Below, piece by piece: positions 43,121-53,588 of a stretch of 64,000 nt of DNA (position 1 is the stretch's first letter; each line of letters starts with the position of its first letter). The DNA is taken from assembly GCA_030374765.1 (NCBI GenBank), contig JARGXX010000016.1, forward strand, positions 1,302,001 through 1,366,000, given 5' to 3'. Origin of the DNA: Agarophyton chilense. Lineage: Eukaryota; Rhodophyta; Florideophyceae; Gracilariales; Gracilariaceae. The translations under genes and the position numbers were made by a program. The notes under the pieces were generated by a model. That model was not told the origin of the DNA, did no database searches, and was given only the letters and a program-made list of their open reading frames with translations.

Positions 43121-44856
43121 GTCGTCAGTGCCATTTGAGATGTCAATGGTGTCAAGACCATTTGCACTAACTTGGCCAGGCTGTTAGCTTCGAGTGACAT
43201 TCTTGTGTCTTCAAAAGCAGCTTTCATCGTTCTGCCATTGACTCCAGGTACAGTGACAGTTCTCGCAGAATTGTCAACACTGATCACAGTTTTAGGCATA
43301 GTCCATCGTCCACGCTTGTCCGTGTCTTTTTTGACAAATACTTCGACTGAATTGCCAGGATGAAATAGCTCATCATGGATAGCCTTCGAGTGAAATATGC
43401 GATTGAGTTTGCGCCTCGCAATGAATGCATCTTGTGCTGCAATGACATCATCGGGGATTACATTTTTATGTGGCCCGCTAGTGATAGGTTTGGTAAAACC
43501 TTTTGCCATCTCAAACGCTGACATCTTTTCATTACCATAGAGATCGTTCGAGATCGTTACTGCACTGTAGGCCGCTCGAGTGGGATTGAAGTTGTCGTTG
43601 GCAGCTGCCTTAAGCCTGATGAAAATACTTCGAATGATTGTGTGTTTATCTTCAATTGAGTTCTTTGCATGTCTTCTGGGTGGAACTGCATGCATTGGTA
43701 TGTCAAGCGATGAGCAATAATCGCGAAACGCACCAACTAGAAATGCTTTGTCCCCTCTAATTGCATGAGGATACCAGAACTGAGCTATCCAGCTCGCCTC
43801 AAATCCGGTGACGGCATCATCAAGAGCCGTAGTTTGCACAACCGCTGCCGTAGAGTATCTGGATACCATATCCATGCTGTGTAGGATGCACAGTTGATCA
43901 AGAAACAAGTGATCAATGCAGACAACCTCATTGAAGGTTTGCGATAGCGTACTTATGGAGACTTTTCTGGTTGGCGGGGGAACGGCCGTGGATCGACATG
44001 CATTACAGTTTGCAACGACATCTGCCAGGTACATCGTAACTGATCTGTTCCAGAGCCTGTTTCTCTGAAGTAGCAGCTTGAAATCTGAATAACAAGCATG
44101 TCCACATATGTGCTTGTGAACTTTGTCGACGATTGCTTTGACATCGGACCAGGGTGACTTTTCCAACGTCACAGCCGATAAGCAGTGGAGTGTCGAGCCG
44201 ATGTACTTTTCATTCGACATGAACTTCTCGGCAGGAATGAAACTTATAAAACCAATATCTATGATTGAGATAGAGTCACTTTCTCCGTAGGCCTGGAAGC
44301 AGAGAGCATTCTGGCCTATGTGGACAATGTTTGAGCGACGCGTTACATTCCTCCCGATCACCCACTGCAAGGAGCTTTCAAGGACTAGGTGGGTGATCTC
44401 CACAAGGTTACCATTGTCAGACTCTACCTTTAACACGATAGATGCTAGAATTCCACGGGATGGACTGGCATGAGCGCCGGTGCCATATTGCCATCTGCTG
44501 TGGCCAGCCAACACTGCCGGAATCGGGTCAAGGGTTGTGTTGGAGAGTAATCCAAGCTCATCAGAGAGCAAATGTAGCTCTACTGTCCCAATTGCAGAAT
44601 ATGGAGCGCCTTCGTCTACTAGCGGACCAGGGCGTTCGGGGATCGAAGTGGTGGAGACATGTCCGGTTGATCCTACCAAGGTCGCGGAGTTGAATGATAC
44701 GGTCTTCTTGTTGCGATCGGGCTTACTTCCGGTGCCATTTCCGTTTTGAGAGGACTGATGCGATGACGTGACAGGCGCATCGAGGCAACGTACGTGCGAT
44801 GGCAGTGAGCCGTCGGAATTGTGATTGCGTTTCCAATGGCCGAATTTGCCACACAA
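43114..44856 (-). mobile_element. Copia zinc knuckle, protease and integrase region
   Basis: It starts with a knuckle-like 'CGKFGHWKRNH', then a protease-like part and a GAG-pre-integrase region with the HHCC pattern ('HKHICGHACYSD ... CNACRS'). The integrase core has 'VCIDHLFLDQL', 'IRGDKAFLVGAF' and 'NSIEDKHTIIRSIF' (D, D, E positions). A C-terminal integrase extension follows. Confidence 0.88.
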
Positions 44857-45632
44857 GTCACAGGGGTACTGAGGGTAGGGGAGACTTTTTTTTCTCGGCG
44901 ATCAGAGCGAAGATGGTTGCGAGGCGGAACGTTTGCAGCACTTGCAGCCAGGGGTTGCAGTTTCGGCGATTCAATCGCTGAACTTGTATGAACATTGTCA
45001 CACTGCCGAAGGACACTTGCGATCTTCTCGTATTTTACAGTGTTCAAATAGTCAGTCGTGGTTGCATCGTTTCCAAGGGTGCCGTCGGTGGATGCAGCAG
45101 CCAAGACGGAGACTCGTTGTCCGTTCTCAACCCCAGAATTGGCCAACAGCATGAACGCTGTAAGTGCCTCTGGCAACTGGGCAGTGCCTGACTGGGAGTT
45201 GAACTTCGTGGCCTGGGCATCGAATCGGTGTTCAAAATTACGGAAAGACTCGTTAGTGGCACGTTTGACCTGAAGCAGTGACAGAAAGTTTGAATAAACT
45301 TCACTTACGACAGAGAGTGAGTCCCGTTTGAAAATGGCTTTCACTATGCAGTCAACGCCATAGTCCGAGGCGATGACGTCATCTGAGATGGTCGAGCATA
45401 AGTCCCGTGCACGTCCGTAGAGCTGCGATTTAAGCATGATGCCACGGAGAGACTGAGCGATCTTGTTTGAGTTGTTGTCTGGAAGCTTGTCATGAAACGA
45501 AGCCCACAGGGACACGGAATTACTATAGTCTTCCTGGTTGCCCTTCCCGTCAGTCCACGGGACGTTCTTGAGATCCCATGAGAAGCGCGGGCGCGAGGGC
45601 GTGTTCGACGAAGAAGTGGGTCCTGGGCCCAT
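44673..45632 (-). mobile_element. Copia gag region
   Basis: About 319 codons beginning 3 bp inside the 5' LTR, with the UBN2-like helical gag pattern ('WASFHDKLPDNNSNKIAQSL', 'VYSNFLSLLQVKRATNESF'). It overlaps the next coding block. The start codon lies where the tRNA primer site is normally found; see findings. Confidence 0.85.
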
Positions 45633-45635
45633 TAC

Positions 45636-45883
45636 TAAGTATTGAGCAGTATTCGGGTACTAGGTGGTATCTGAGGCAGGCTAAGGTATGCGAGGTAGCT
45701 GCTCGTTCGTAGTCAGATGACCTTGAGGTGCAGCACCTTGTGTTTATATGCTCTCTTAGACAGCCAAGATGTATGTACAATACAAGTAATAAAATTACTA
45801 AGCTAAGCGGGTGCAAGTAATATCAGTGCTCTCATGCATAATGGTTCTCTCGTGCATCAGTTTGTATTCTGTCGACATACGTA
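45636..45883 (-). repeat. 5' LTR of the young Copia element
   Basis: 248 bp, nearly identical to 40932-41179. On the element strand it is followed after three bases by the gag ATG. Confidence 0.9.
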
Positions 45884-45888
45884 GATGC
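45884..45888. repeat. Target-site duplication GATGC, right copy
   Basis: Second copy of the 5-bp duplication that flanks the young Copia element. Confidence 0.85.
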
Positions 45889-45915
45889 CATCTTTTTTAG
45901 CGCACAATGTGTTAA

Positions 45916-45930
45916 GAGCATCTCTACCGC
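45916..45930 (+). repeat. Harbinger left terminal inverted repeat
   Basis: GAGCATCTCTACCGC, preceded by the TAA target duplication at 45913-45915. It pairs exactly with 48791-48805. Confidence 0.92.
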
Positions 45931-46255
45931 AGTAAATCTATCCAGGATTTTCATGCCGCGGGGCAAAATGCAACTCTACCGCGGGAAATGAAATCTATCC
46001 TTTTCATTTCCCTTTTCTTTAGATGCCATATTTCCTCTATTGGACCCCCCAATAGAGGCTGAAGTGAATCTAATGGAACGAATAGATATGCCAGTATGGC
46101 TCTCGTGATTGGACAGCCAAGAAACGTTTTGGCGCCAACCGCCCGTTCCAAAACACAAACACCCTTGCACGTTCTGCTCCGCAACAAAAATCCTTGCTCC
46201 TTCAGTTGCCCTCACCTTCTCCGCCACTTCCGAGCTCAGCCATTCCCTCGCTATT

Positions 46256-47068
46256 ATGGGTCGTGGGAAGAGCTGGGACCTGTTGGAGAACCGAACGCTC
46301 GCCAAGGCGTGGGTGGCAGCTTCAGAAGACCCCATCGCTGGTGTAGATCAAACACGAAAAGTGTTTATGAATACGGTCAAACGGCACTTCATCGAACTTG
46401 GGCCAGAGCCATCCTGCGTGCCAGAAGGTAGGTATGGATCTCGAACAACAAACAGCATTGCGCAACACTTCTCCGACATGTCTGCAGATGTTCAGAAATT
46501 TCAGGTTGCAATGTGTAAAGTGCAGGCATCCAACCCGTCTGGGGTATCAGAAATGAACGTGGCCGCAATGGCGGTGAGTATCCATCTTGGAAAGACGAAC
46601 ACTATGTCCTACGATTTTAAGGACTTTGACGTAAGAAATTGGCTTTACTTTGATGCTTGGAAGGTGCTTCGCCAACACCCTAAGTGATGTGCTCCGCCAT
46701 CCACAGAATCCTCTCAGAGCGGTGACCAAGTACAAGATGACGGCGATAGCTCTAGAGAGCCGTCACCATGTAGTACACCGAGGAAGCCTCAACTTAAAGC
46801 AGATGATCGTTTCGGAATAGGAAGTCGCAGCGCAAAGATTATCAAGCAAAAGGAATTGCGCACGCAGGCTGTCCGATCCTTGGCATCATCTGCGAAGCGC
46901 AAATCAGAAATACTGGAAGAGAAGAACGCCATAGCCATATTCTCGCTCCCTGGATGCCAGGGGAAGCCGGAAACGGAAGCATTCTTCGATGTGCTGCGCA
47001 AAACATATCTCGCGAACGCCCAGAAACGAGCTCGTCTTGCCCAGAGCGAGGTCAGTAGTGCCACTTAA
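46256..47068 (+). pseudogene. Harbinger Myb/SANT-like accessory protein with one in-frame stop
   Basis: 271 codons from the ATG at 46256 ('MGRGKSWDLLENRTLAKAWV'). The N-terminal part is the Myb/SANT-like trihelix found next to Harbinger transposases in plants and algae, which helps the transposase enter the nucleus and bind the ends. The typical 'FDVRNWLYFDAWKVLRQHPK' block follows. A TGA at 46685-46687 (codon 144) interrupts the frame. The same frame then continues with a Ser-rich linker, a 'GSRSAKIIKQKE' block and a C-terminal helical part to 47068. A single late nonsense change, a sequencing error or readthrough are all possible. The frame is also open upstream to 46109, but the ATG at 46256 gives the conserved start. 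Confidence 0.8.
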
Positions 47069-47276
47069 GGCCCTACACAAGAAACGATGACTGAAACGCG
47101 GACTACGAGTACTGAGCAGGAGTCAGCCGCACCCCCAGGGGGCCCCGCCGAGAGGTCGTGAGGAGCGTTGGGAGGGCAGAAGTACGGTCTCGTTTGCGAA
47201 ATTTCCTTCGGGGGCTCGTGCCACCCCCTTTCGTTTGCCGCGCATTGTGGCGTTGTCTTATTGAGTAAATGAATAT

Positions 47277-48647
47277 TTACTGCAATGAGTGCGTTCTGAA
47301 TACTTCCCCTTCTATGCTCTGGTCCTCCTGTCTATTCGAACGGGCCCAGATATGCTGGATGAGGTCGTGCTTCAGAGAGAAGTGATCAACGCTACTGACG
47401 ATTCTGGAGCAACGTGAAGCGACCATGGAAGACCAAGTCTGACGCGCGAATGCGTCGCCTAGTAGGTCTCGAGTAACATCCAAAGACTCCCATTTGAAGC
47501 ACTGACCGTTACTGAACATCGCAACCGCCTCATCATAGTGCATAAGACCGTTCATGCAGCTGTCGTACAAGTCTCTACGAGCCTCGACGACCATATTGTG
47601 TAGTATAATGCACCCCTTCATAACGAATGCCATGTCCTTTCGCTTCCACATTCTGCACGGCCTCTGCAGAATGTTGAAGCGAGCTACAAGGACGCCAAAT
47701 GCGCGCTCTATATCCTTCCTGAACGCTTCTTGAGCCCTTGAGTAAGCACATTCCTGTGGGTTGGTTCCGTCTTTGATTGTTTTTGCAAAGATCGCCCAGT
47801 TTGGGTAGATGCTGTCTGCGAGATAGTATAACATTGTACGCGTTGTGCCGTTTATCTTATACGGTAACGAAGGAGGGAACTCTCCCTCGCGTATCTTCTG
47901 CATAGTTGCTGATGTATCCAAAACTTTTAAGTCGTTACACGACCCGGGACTACCGAAATGTGCATGCCATATCCATAGATCGGCATCACAGATAGCTTCA
48001 AGGACGACTGTAGGCTTTTTTTCTTTTCCCTTGTACTGTCCAGCCCATGCGACTGGACAGTTTTTCCATTCCCAGTGCTGGCAATCTATACTACCAATGC
48101 AACCGGGGAACCCGCGTGCAGCGTTGATCTTCATGATACGTTTCAGGTCCTGCTCGGTCGGCTCGCGCATATACTCCGCACCCAACTGCTCGACAATCAA
48201 ACGGCAGAACGCCTTTACAGAAAGTAGTACAGAATCTTCTGACATTTGAAGATACTCATCTAGCGCATCTACAGCGACTCCATATGCAAGCATGCGCAGT
48301 GCTGCGACGATACGCTGCAGTGGATGAATTCCTCTTTTGCCCAGTCCGTCTTTCCTTCGCACAAATATTCCTTTGCCATCCAGTTGCTTGTAGACGCGGT
48401 CGAAGACGTCCCGTGGCATTCTGAACCGCCACATAAATTTGTCTTCGCCATATTTTGCCGCGTCGTCAAAGTAGTCGCTTAAAAGGCGAGCTACTGCAGT
48501 GTCGAAGTCACGAGCGACGTTGGCACTCTTGCCGGCTCGAGACCCAGAGCGGCGGGGTAAATGTATTGTTTCTAGCCCGGGAAGTATACCGGTAGCAGCA
48601 AGGTACGACAGGGTGTCGTCCTCGCTGGACTCGTCTGACTCCGCCAT
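47277..48647 (-). CDS. PIF/Harbinger DDE transposase
   Basis: 456 residues, uninterrupted. It has a helix-turn-helix region at about 90-130 ('GKRGIHPLQRIVAALRMLAYG') and then the DDE nuclease with D188 in 'GSIDCQHW', D278 in 'YLADSIYP' and E314 in 'DIERAFGVLVARF'. All three metal ligands are present, and the length fits full plant-type Harbinger transposases. It would cut at the 15-bp inverted repeats and insert at TWA sites. Its C-terminus converges with the Myb-like gene. Conservation of the triad suggests activity was recent or persists. Confidence 0.93.
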   Translation of the reverse strand: MAESDESSEDDTLSYLAATGILPGLETIHLPRRSGSRAGKSANVARDFDTAVARLLSDYFDDAAKYGEDKFMWRFRMPRDVFDRVYKQLDGKGIFVRRKDGLGKRGIHPLQRIVAALRMLAYGVAVDALDEYLQMSEDSVLLSVKAFCRLIVEQLGAEYMREPTEQDLKRIMKINAARGFPGCIGSIDCQHWEWKNCPVAWAGQYKGKEKKPTVVLEAICDADLWIWHAHFGSPGSCNDLKVLDTSATMQKIREGEFPPSLPYKINGTTRTMLYYLADSIYPNWAIFAKTIKDGTNPQECAYSRAQEAFRKDIERAFGVLVARFNILQRPCRMWKRKDMAFVMKGCIILHNMVVEARRDLYDSCMNGLMHYDEAVAMFSNGQCFKWESLDVTRDLLGDAFARQTWSSMVASRCSRIVSSVDHFSLKHDLIQHIWARSNRQEDQSIEGEVFRTHSLQ

Positions 48648-48790
48648 GTCGCGCTCGATCCCTTTTCATTACGGGACGCGGTAGGGCTGAAATAATCTGC
48701 ATGATTAAAAGGGGTTTACATGTCACTCTATCGGATAGAGCGCCCAATCAAAACGCCCGAAAAATGCGAATAGATTCTATCTTTCCATTC

Positions 48791-48805
48791 GCGGTAGAGA
48801 TGCTC
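48791..48805 (-). repeat. Harbinger right terminal inverted repeat
   Basis: GCGGTAGAGATGCTC, the exact complement of the left end, followed by TAA at 48806-48808. Confidence 0.92.
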
Positions 48806-48808
48806 TAA

Positions 48809-49486
48809 GCGTGGGATATGGATAGACTTCGGGTAAAAAATAATTTGTCACAGCTTTCTCGGTATGTTTAAAATGCCCTAAGACATAATTGAATGTATGT
48901 ACCCTTGAGGCCGCACCCGTTGCACCGTGGCCTTATTTGTCCTCTAAGGAAGTGTATTTCTTCTCCTTCGTTCCCAAAAACCCTGATTATGGATTCTGGG
49001 CATCTGTTTGAAAGTCTGCGTCGGATGATTAGTTCACACCAATCGTTCTTGACGTACCTTCATCGGATGCAAAAGCCACTTCACAATTGTGACCCTCATC
49101 ATTCAATCGTCCACGGTCTTCAGTGCTTCTTTCCTGTTCTTGAACTTGACTGTTGAGCACTTCTCGGATAATGCCAAACAATGTTTGGAGAAGTAGCCTC
49201 ACGCGAGTGAAAACAGATGATCCATCGATTTAATTCCCTTCTTCTCCAGATAAAGACTTGTTTGTTAGCTGTCTCAAGTTGCGCAATACGGCTGCTCCGC
49301 TCTTTTTCCGGTATTTGGTGGGCGACAACGCAGGTGAAGTGCCTCAACGATAAGTTTTAAGCGCAGTTACGCCTACTAAGCTGAGGGCGCAAAAAAATTT
49401 CTCGTATCGTACTAGCTCAAAACCACCTCTTCCAGCTGTATTACGGAAATCCCAAGTTGGGCGTGAAAGCCTGATAAGGCGAATCT
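48809..49486. other. Flank of the Harbinger insertion, no gene seen
   Basis: About 680 bp with only short frames on either strand and no recognisable domain. Confidence 0.5.
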
Positions 49487-50344
49487 TCATTCCAGAATTG
49501 TGGATGCTAGTACCAATAACATCGGTAGATAAATGAATGAAGCCTGGTTCAACGTACTCCCGCGCAAGTAAAGTGATTGCCCAAGCAGCTCTCCTGAAGC
49601 ATATCTGCTTCTTGAAAACAACACGCTTTGGCGAGCTCTAACAGCACCAGGCTTAGCCGAGGTGTTTCCCTGGAACTCTGGAACGACATTCGCGAGGTTT
49701 TCAGGAATGGTACCTCTTAAGTTCCCCATGGTTTGTTGGGAAAGTCTTCCTTGGAGAGCATTTGACACATTGTGACGTGATGACTGTTGTCGAATCTCGT
49801 TGCGATTACCGACGACAGTGCGTTCCCGCAATGGCCCCTGGAGTTTGAAAGCAGATTCCGCATTGGAAGCTCCTTCAGTGGAACATGTATTGTGATTTTC
49901 ACCAGCTAAAGGACCCTGACTATCTTCTTCTCCAAGATTTTCACCCTTTCTACGTGGATGCAATGGTTTTCGAAAGTACTCAGATGACCATTCTTCTAAA
50001 ATATCTGAACGAAAAGAAAGATTCTGATCGTCTTTGGTATCGAAATTTAAAGTAGAAAGAGTGAGTAAGGTTTGAGAGTCGGGACACTTTCGTTTTTGCC
50101 TGTAGTGAGCTATGGTTACTGCTGTGTTTGCATGGGCTATTTTAACCTTTCTACACGTGGCCCTCGATGTAGAAGATACTTCTGCAAAGAAAATGTATTG
50201 TTCAACAACTCGAGATGACTTAGCGCAAAATTCCGACGATATGCAGGGATGGACGACGACAAAATTTGCTTTATGTGTTCCTCTGACTGACATACGTACA
50301 TCTTTTTTCCATGGATTCGCAAGCAGCAACGTAAGTGTGTCCAA
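49487..50344 (-). CDS. Unrecognised 285-codon open frame
   Basis: Open for 285 codons in an otherwise decayed area. The product has a Ser/Asn/Gln/Arg-rich middle ('GNRNEIRQQSSRHNVSNALQ') and a hydrophobic C-terminus. No family is recognised. It lies downstream of the decayed Harbinger transposase at 51121-52262 on the same strand, so it may be that element's second gene, or chance. Confidence 0.35.
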   Translation of the reverse strand: MDTLTLLLANPWKKDVRMSVRGTHKANFVVVHPCISSEFCAKSSRVVEQYIFFAEVSSTSRATCRKVKIAHANTAVTIAHYRQKRKCPDSQTLLTLSTLNFDTKDDQNLSFRSDILEEWSSEYFRKPLHPRRKGENLGEEDSQGPLAGENHNTCSTEGASNAESAFKLQGPLRERTVVGNRNEIRQQSSRHNVSNALQGRLSQQTMGNLRGTIPENLANVVPEFQGNTSAKPGAVRARQSVLFSRSRYASGELLGQSLYLRGSTLNQASFIYLPMLLVLASTILE

Positions 50345-50426
50345 CTCCCCCTACTCCTTGGGCGCAATGAGGACTTGGTCTTTCAAGTCTCCTAGGACGC
50401 GATGAGCTTTGATTTTTTGGGAGAAG

Positions 50427-50756
50427 TTAATATGTGCTCTTTGCTTGCTGTGTAATTCTCTCCGAATCTTCCTCATCAAATAGCGCCTCAAGATCATACA
50501 CTGACTGATTACGGCGACTTTGTAAAAGGGCAAAGAGCGATGGAGATATTTCACCCAGTTCTAGAGTCTGATTTGCCTCCAACTCATGAAAGTTGGATGG
50601 GGCATTCTCTCTCGCCGTTTTCGGCTGTCCCATGGACTCCAAAAGCGGATGAGTGATTGAAACGAATTTTTTTTCGCGACGTAGATTTGCATGGCACAGT
50701 GCCGTAATGGTTAACACGCCAGCAACTGCTCTAAGTTCATGATACGTCAACACCAT
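50427..50756 (-). other. Unrecognised 109-codon frame
   Basis: The product has 'MVLTYHELRAVAGVLTITAL' at the start and an acidic C-terminal part ('VYDLEALFDEEDSERITQ'). It is on the same strand as the neighbouring frame and the decayed transposase. No family is recognised. Confidence 0.25.
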
Positions 50757-51120
50757 TACTAAATAACCACCGAAAAGTAATGCATCGGTGTTAAGGATAA
50801 GTTTCGGAACAGGATTGGTAACTTGCTTTCTCTATGTGTCGACATGGCTGCCTTTCGCTTCCACATTACAACTGATAGAGTTGAAGATAGCTGCAGTACG
50901 CCACTCATCACAATAAACTTTCTTTTGATTCCCTCTCTGTGCCATTTCAAAACTGCTGACAAGGATTACCAAGAACGGAAGGACGCTCCAAACCCTTTCT
51001 TCTTATGATATTCATGAGTTCCTGCTGCTTTTGAGACACTACTGCCACCGTTCTTCCGAATGTCACCTTTTTATTTCGTTGCAAGACGTTATCCGCCTTG
51101 CAAGAGTCGTACCATTTTTT

Positions 51121-52262
51121 TCACTCGTCGTTCGCGGCATCTATTTTCTCATTCGACATCCAACTTCCTTCACTTTCTTTTTCTGAGATGCAAAAATTGT
51201 GGAGCTTCAATAAAAGGGCTACAATTCTCGAATTGGTATATACCGAGTATTCCAGACCAGATTTTAAAATTCTCCATCGCGCCAAAAGATTTTCAAGAGC
51301 TTGCTCAACGTGTGTCCGAAAAGGAGAATGGAAATAGTGAAACGCATCATCTGAACTGTGACAAATCTGTGAAATGGGAGTCGGGGTTATCAAAATTTCC
51401 ATAAATACTTGAGCTTCATTCTCAGTTATCAAAAACTCAACCTGCAGCTCTTCATTACATAAATAAATACCTAGATTACATAGAGCATGAGCCAACGAGT
51501 CGAGTGTAGAACCTATGCAACGCACTGAAACAGAACAGAAACTGTACCAGGTGTCAACCAAAACCTGCCCAGGCAAGGCGTACTAGCCCTTATGACAGTA
51601 ATACATTGTGGGAGTTAAATACGGTTGGGGTGTCTTCTTGATCTTAATCGAGATTCCGTCCAATGTACCGACACATCCCGGAAATGAGCTTGGTGGGTTT
51701 CTAGAGTTTTTAAACTGTAGTGAGAGCTTATGAAGCTCTTCGATTTTTTTTGGGAAGCGCGGGGAGCGATAGCGTCTGATTGAGTGCACAGCACGTATCG
51801 TGAATTACCTCATAAACCGTAGAAGAAGCTATTTGGAAGTTTATCATGAGATCCAAATAGCTTGAGCCAACAAGCATTCGCATTGTCACAGCTAGTCGAA
51901 CACTAGGCGAAATAATACAACGACCTTATTTTCGTCCTTTTTCATTGTTTCGAAAATCTGATGGAAAGATAATGCTTAGTGGTGTATGAAAAGCGGTACG
52001 GCTAAGGCGAAATGTTCGCCTGAATTCGGTGTCACTAAGAACAGGTGTATCTCATAAAAAAGATGCGTTTCATCGATTAACGTGCTTACGAAGAGTGATC
52101 TTTACTATGGATGCGGCATTCGTCGGCGCCATGCGGTATGCTACGAGAATATCCTTGGTAGCTACATCAATTTCGATGTTTTCGAAGTCATTTTCGATGA
52201 GAGCATCATCCAACACTCTGGGTGTCCAAGAGCCAATGGCTCAGTCGATTGAGATCTGGTGA
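51121..52262 (-). pseudogene. Decayed second PIF/Harbinger transposase
   Basis: The conceptual product over this stretch follows the animal/algal Harbinger layout: 'EFRRTFRLSRTAFHTPL', 'VRLAVTMRMLVGSSYLDL', 'STVYEVIHDTC', 'FPGCVGTLDGISIKIKK' (first D), 'VEFLITENEAQVFMEILITP' and 'HVEQALENLLARWRIL' (E). The second catalytic Asp is not visible where it should stand (TENEAQ instead of a D-containing box). There are in-frame stops and frame changes, for example between the blocks at 51576-51583 and upstream of 51789. It is a different lineage from the element at 45916-48805. Its terminal repeats were not found. Confidence 0.75.
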
Positions 52263-53065
52263 TGGAAGGAGGAAAAAGGCCTGTACCAGTGTGCGCTGTT
52301 GCCGCAGCGGTTGGCGTCAACGAAAGGTGTCTTCTTTGGGTGCTATCCTAATTGTGGTGGGTGGCGTGCACTACACAGTGGATGCATGATGGTCCTCTGT
52401 TGCCATTTTGGTCTTCAAAACATGTTCATTTATAGTAGCTATTGAATAAAAATATTAAAGAAACACGATCATGCACGAACATGAGCACGCTTGTGAAGAG
52501 CGGCCCTGATTTTCGTCAATGTGTCATCGTAACATTGCAAAGTACGAAGGGTAGCTGTTGAAGTCTGTTTCAAAAACATATCCCTTCCCCACAATTTCCG
52601 GTAATTGACGTTTGGGCTACAGTACAGCAAACAAAATGAGCGCGACAAAAGTTTCCAGTAAACTTATTGTTTCAAAAACATAATTTTTGTGGTAACAAAT
52701 TTGCTTTATCGCGAGTTCAGTATTTTATTCTAGCTCCTTAAGAGCAAGACTACCGGTATGCTATATGTCCATTTTGTTGCGATATGAAAAAAACGCTACC
52801 CCACCGTGTAATAGATCGCCATATCTCATTTCTAAAATGTGGCCATATCTCTATTCCCGCCTCGAAAACTGTTCAGTACATATATGACTAAAGAAATGGA
52901 TTTTCGTTCTGTTGACAGGAATCATACATCTGGTAAACCAAACAGGGACCCTTAGCTATATCTTGAGGCGAACAAAACAATACTGGGCTCGAAAACATTT
53001 CCCTATCCGATCGTTCTCGGCGCCTCAAAGGCAGAAACTCTGTCTCTCTCCTTCAGATCGTCGCT
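52263..53065. other. Spacer, no gene seen
   Basis: About 800 bp of AT-rich sequence without supported features. Confidence 0.55.
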
Positions 53066-53499
53066 GAAGATACTCGCATTTATTTCATTCAACTTTGCAT
53101 TACGTTGACGTATGAAATAATTTATCACTCATGGATGGAGAGTGTGCATTCGCAAATCGAAGAGAAGAGTGAATATTATTATACGTAGTTTGAGGAGAGG
53201 GTATTACAAGGCAGTACACAGTAGAGCTAGCATTATGAGGGATCACCATCCAGAGCGCTATAAGAGCCGCCACTTTTGTGCCGCGCTCTTTTAAAGAACA
53301 CCACCTTCTAGAACAAAACGAATACCAATTATCACTTCCACGCATCGGACGTTACAGGCTCGAGGAGGCCATAGCCTGTCACACCTGTATTCCAGCTTCG
53401 AGGAAGCCAGACTACATAAAGAAATAAGTTACCTCTACCATCTATTTAACTAACTACCTCTATTTCTATCTTCTCTTGTTTTCTACAGGTTTCTTGACA
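53066..53499 (+). repeat. 5' LTR of the older Copia element
   Basis: Matches 58539-58969 along its length. The clearest block is at about 53086-53230. The start is approximate. Confidence 0.85.
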
Positions 53500-53588
53500 G
53501 TTATAACTGTCTTGGTCGACCGCAATTTGACACCGAGAACCTGCAAGGTCGTAAGTGCCCAGTAATAGATTGGTATCTGGAGAAGGAA

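Larger units (their letters stand above)
40932..45883 (-). mobile_element. Young Ty1/Copia LTR retrotransposon
   Basis: A 4952-bp element on the minus strand with two 248-bp LTRs differing at only about three positions, flanked by GATGC on both sides. The internal order is gag, protease, integrase, reverse transcriptase, RNase H, as in Copia. A purine tract (A6G5-like on the element strand) abuts the 3' LTR at 41180-41192. Most of the coding capacity looks well kept, with only about two interruptions between the large coding blocks; family-typical recoding could account for part of this. LTR identity near 99 percent means a recent insertion. Confidence 0.92.
45916..48805. mobile_element. PIF/Harbinger DNA transposon, nearly whole
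   Basis: A 2890-bp element with perfect 15-bp terminal inverted repeats (GAGCATCTCTACCGC at the left, its complement at the right) and a 3-bp TAA target duplication at 45913-45915 and 48806-48808. That matches the TWA preference of PIF/Harbinger elements. It carries the two genes the family is known for, a Myb-like accessory protein on the plus strand and a DDE transposase on the minus strand, convergent. Extra copies of the CTCTACCGC word just inside the left end (about 45973) look like subterminal repeats. The transposase frame is open; the Myb-like frame has one in-frame stop. The left end is only 27 bp from the Copia target duplication. Confidence 0.93.

Noticed and set aside
50680-50745. 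tRNA-like A-box words ('TGGCACAGTGCC', 'TAATGGTTAACACGCC')
   Set aside because: No B-box or cloverleaf could be drawn, and the stretch lies inside a minus-strand open frame.
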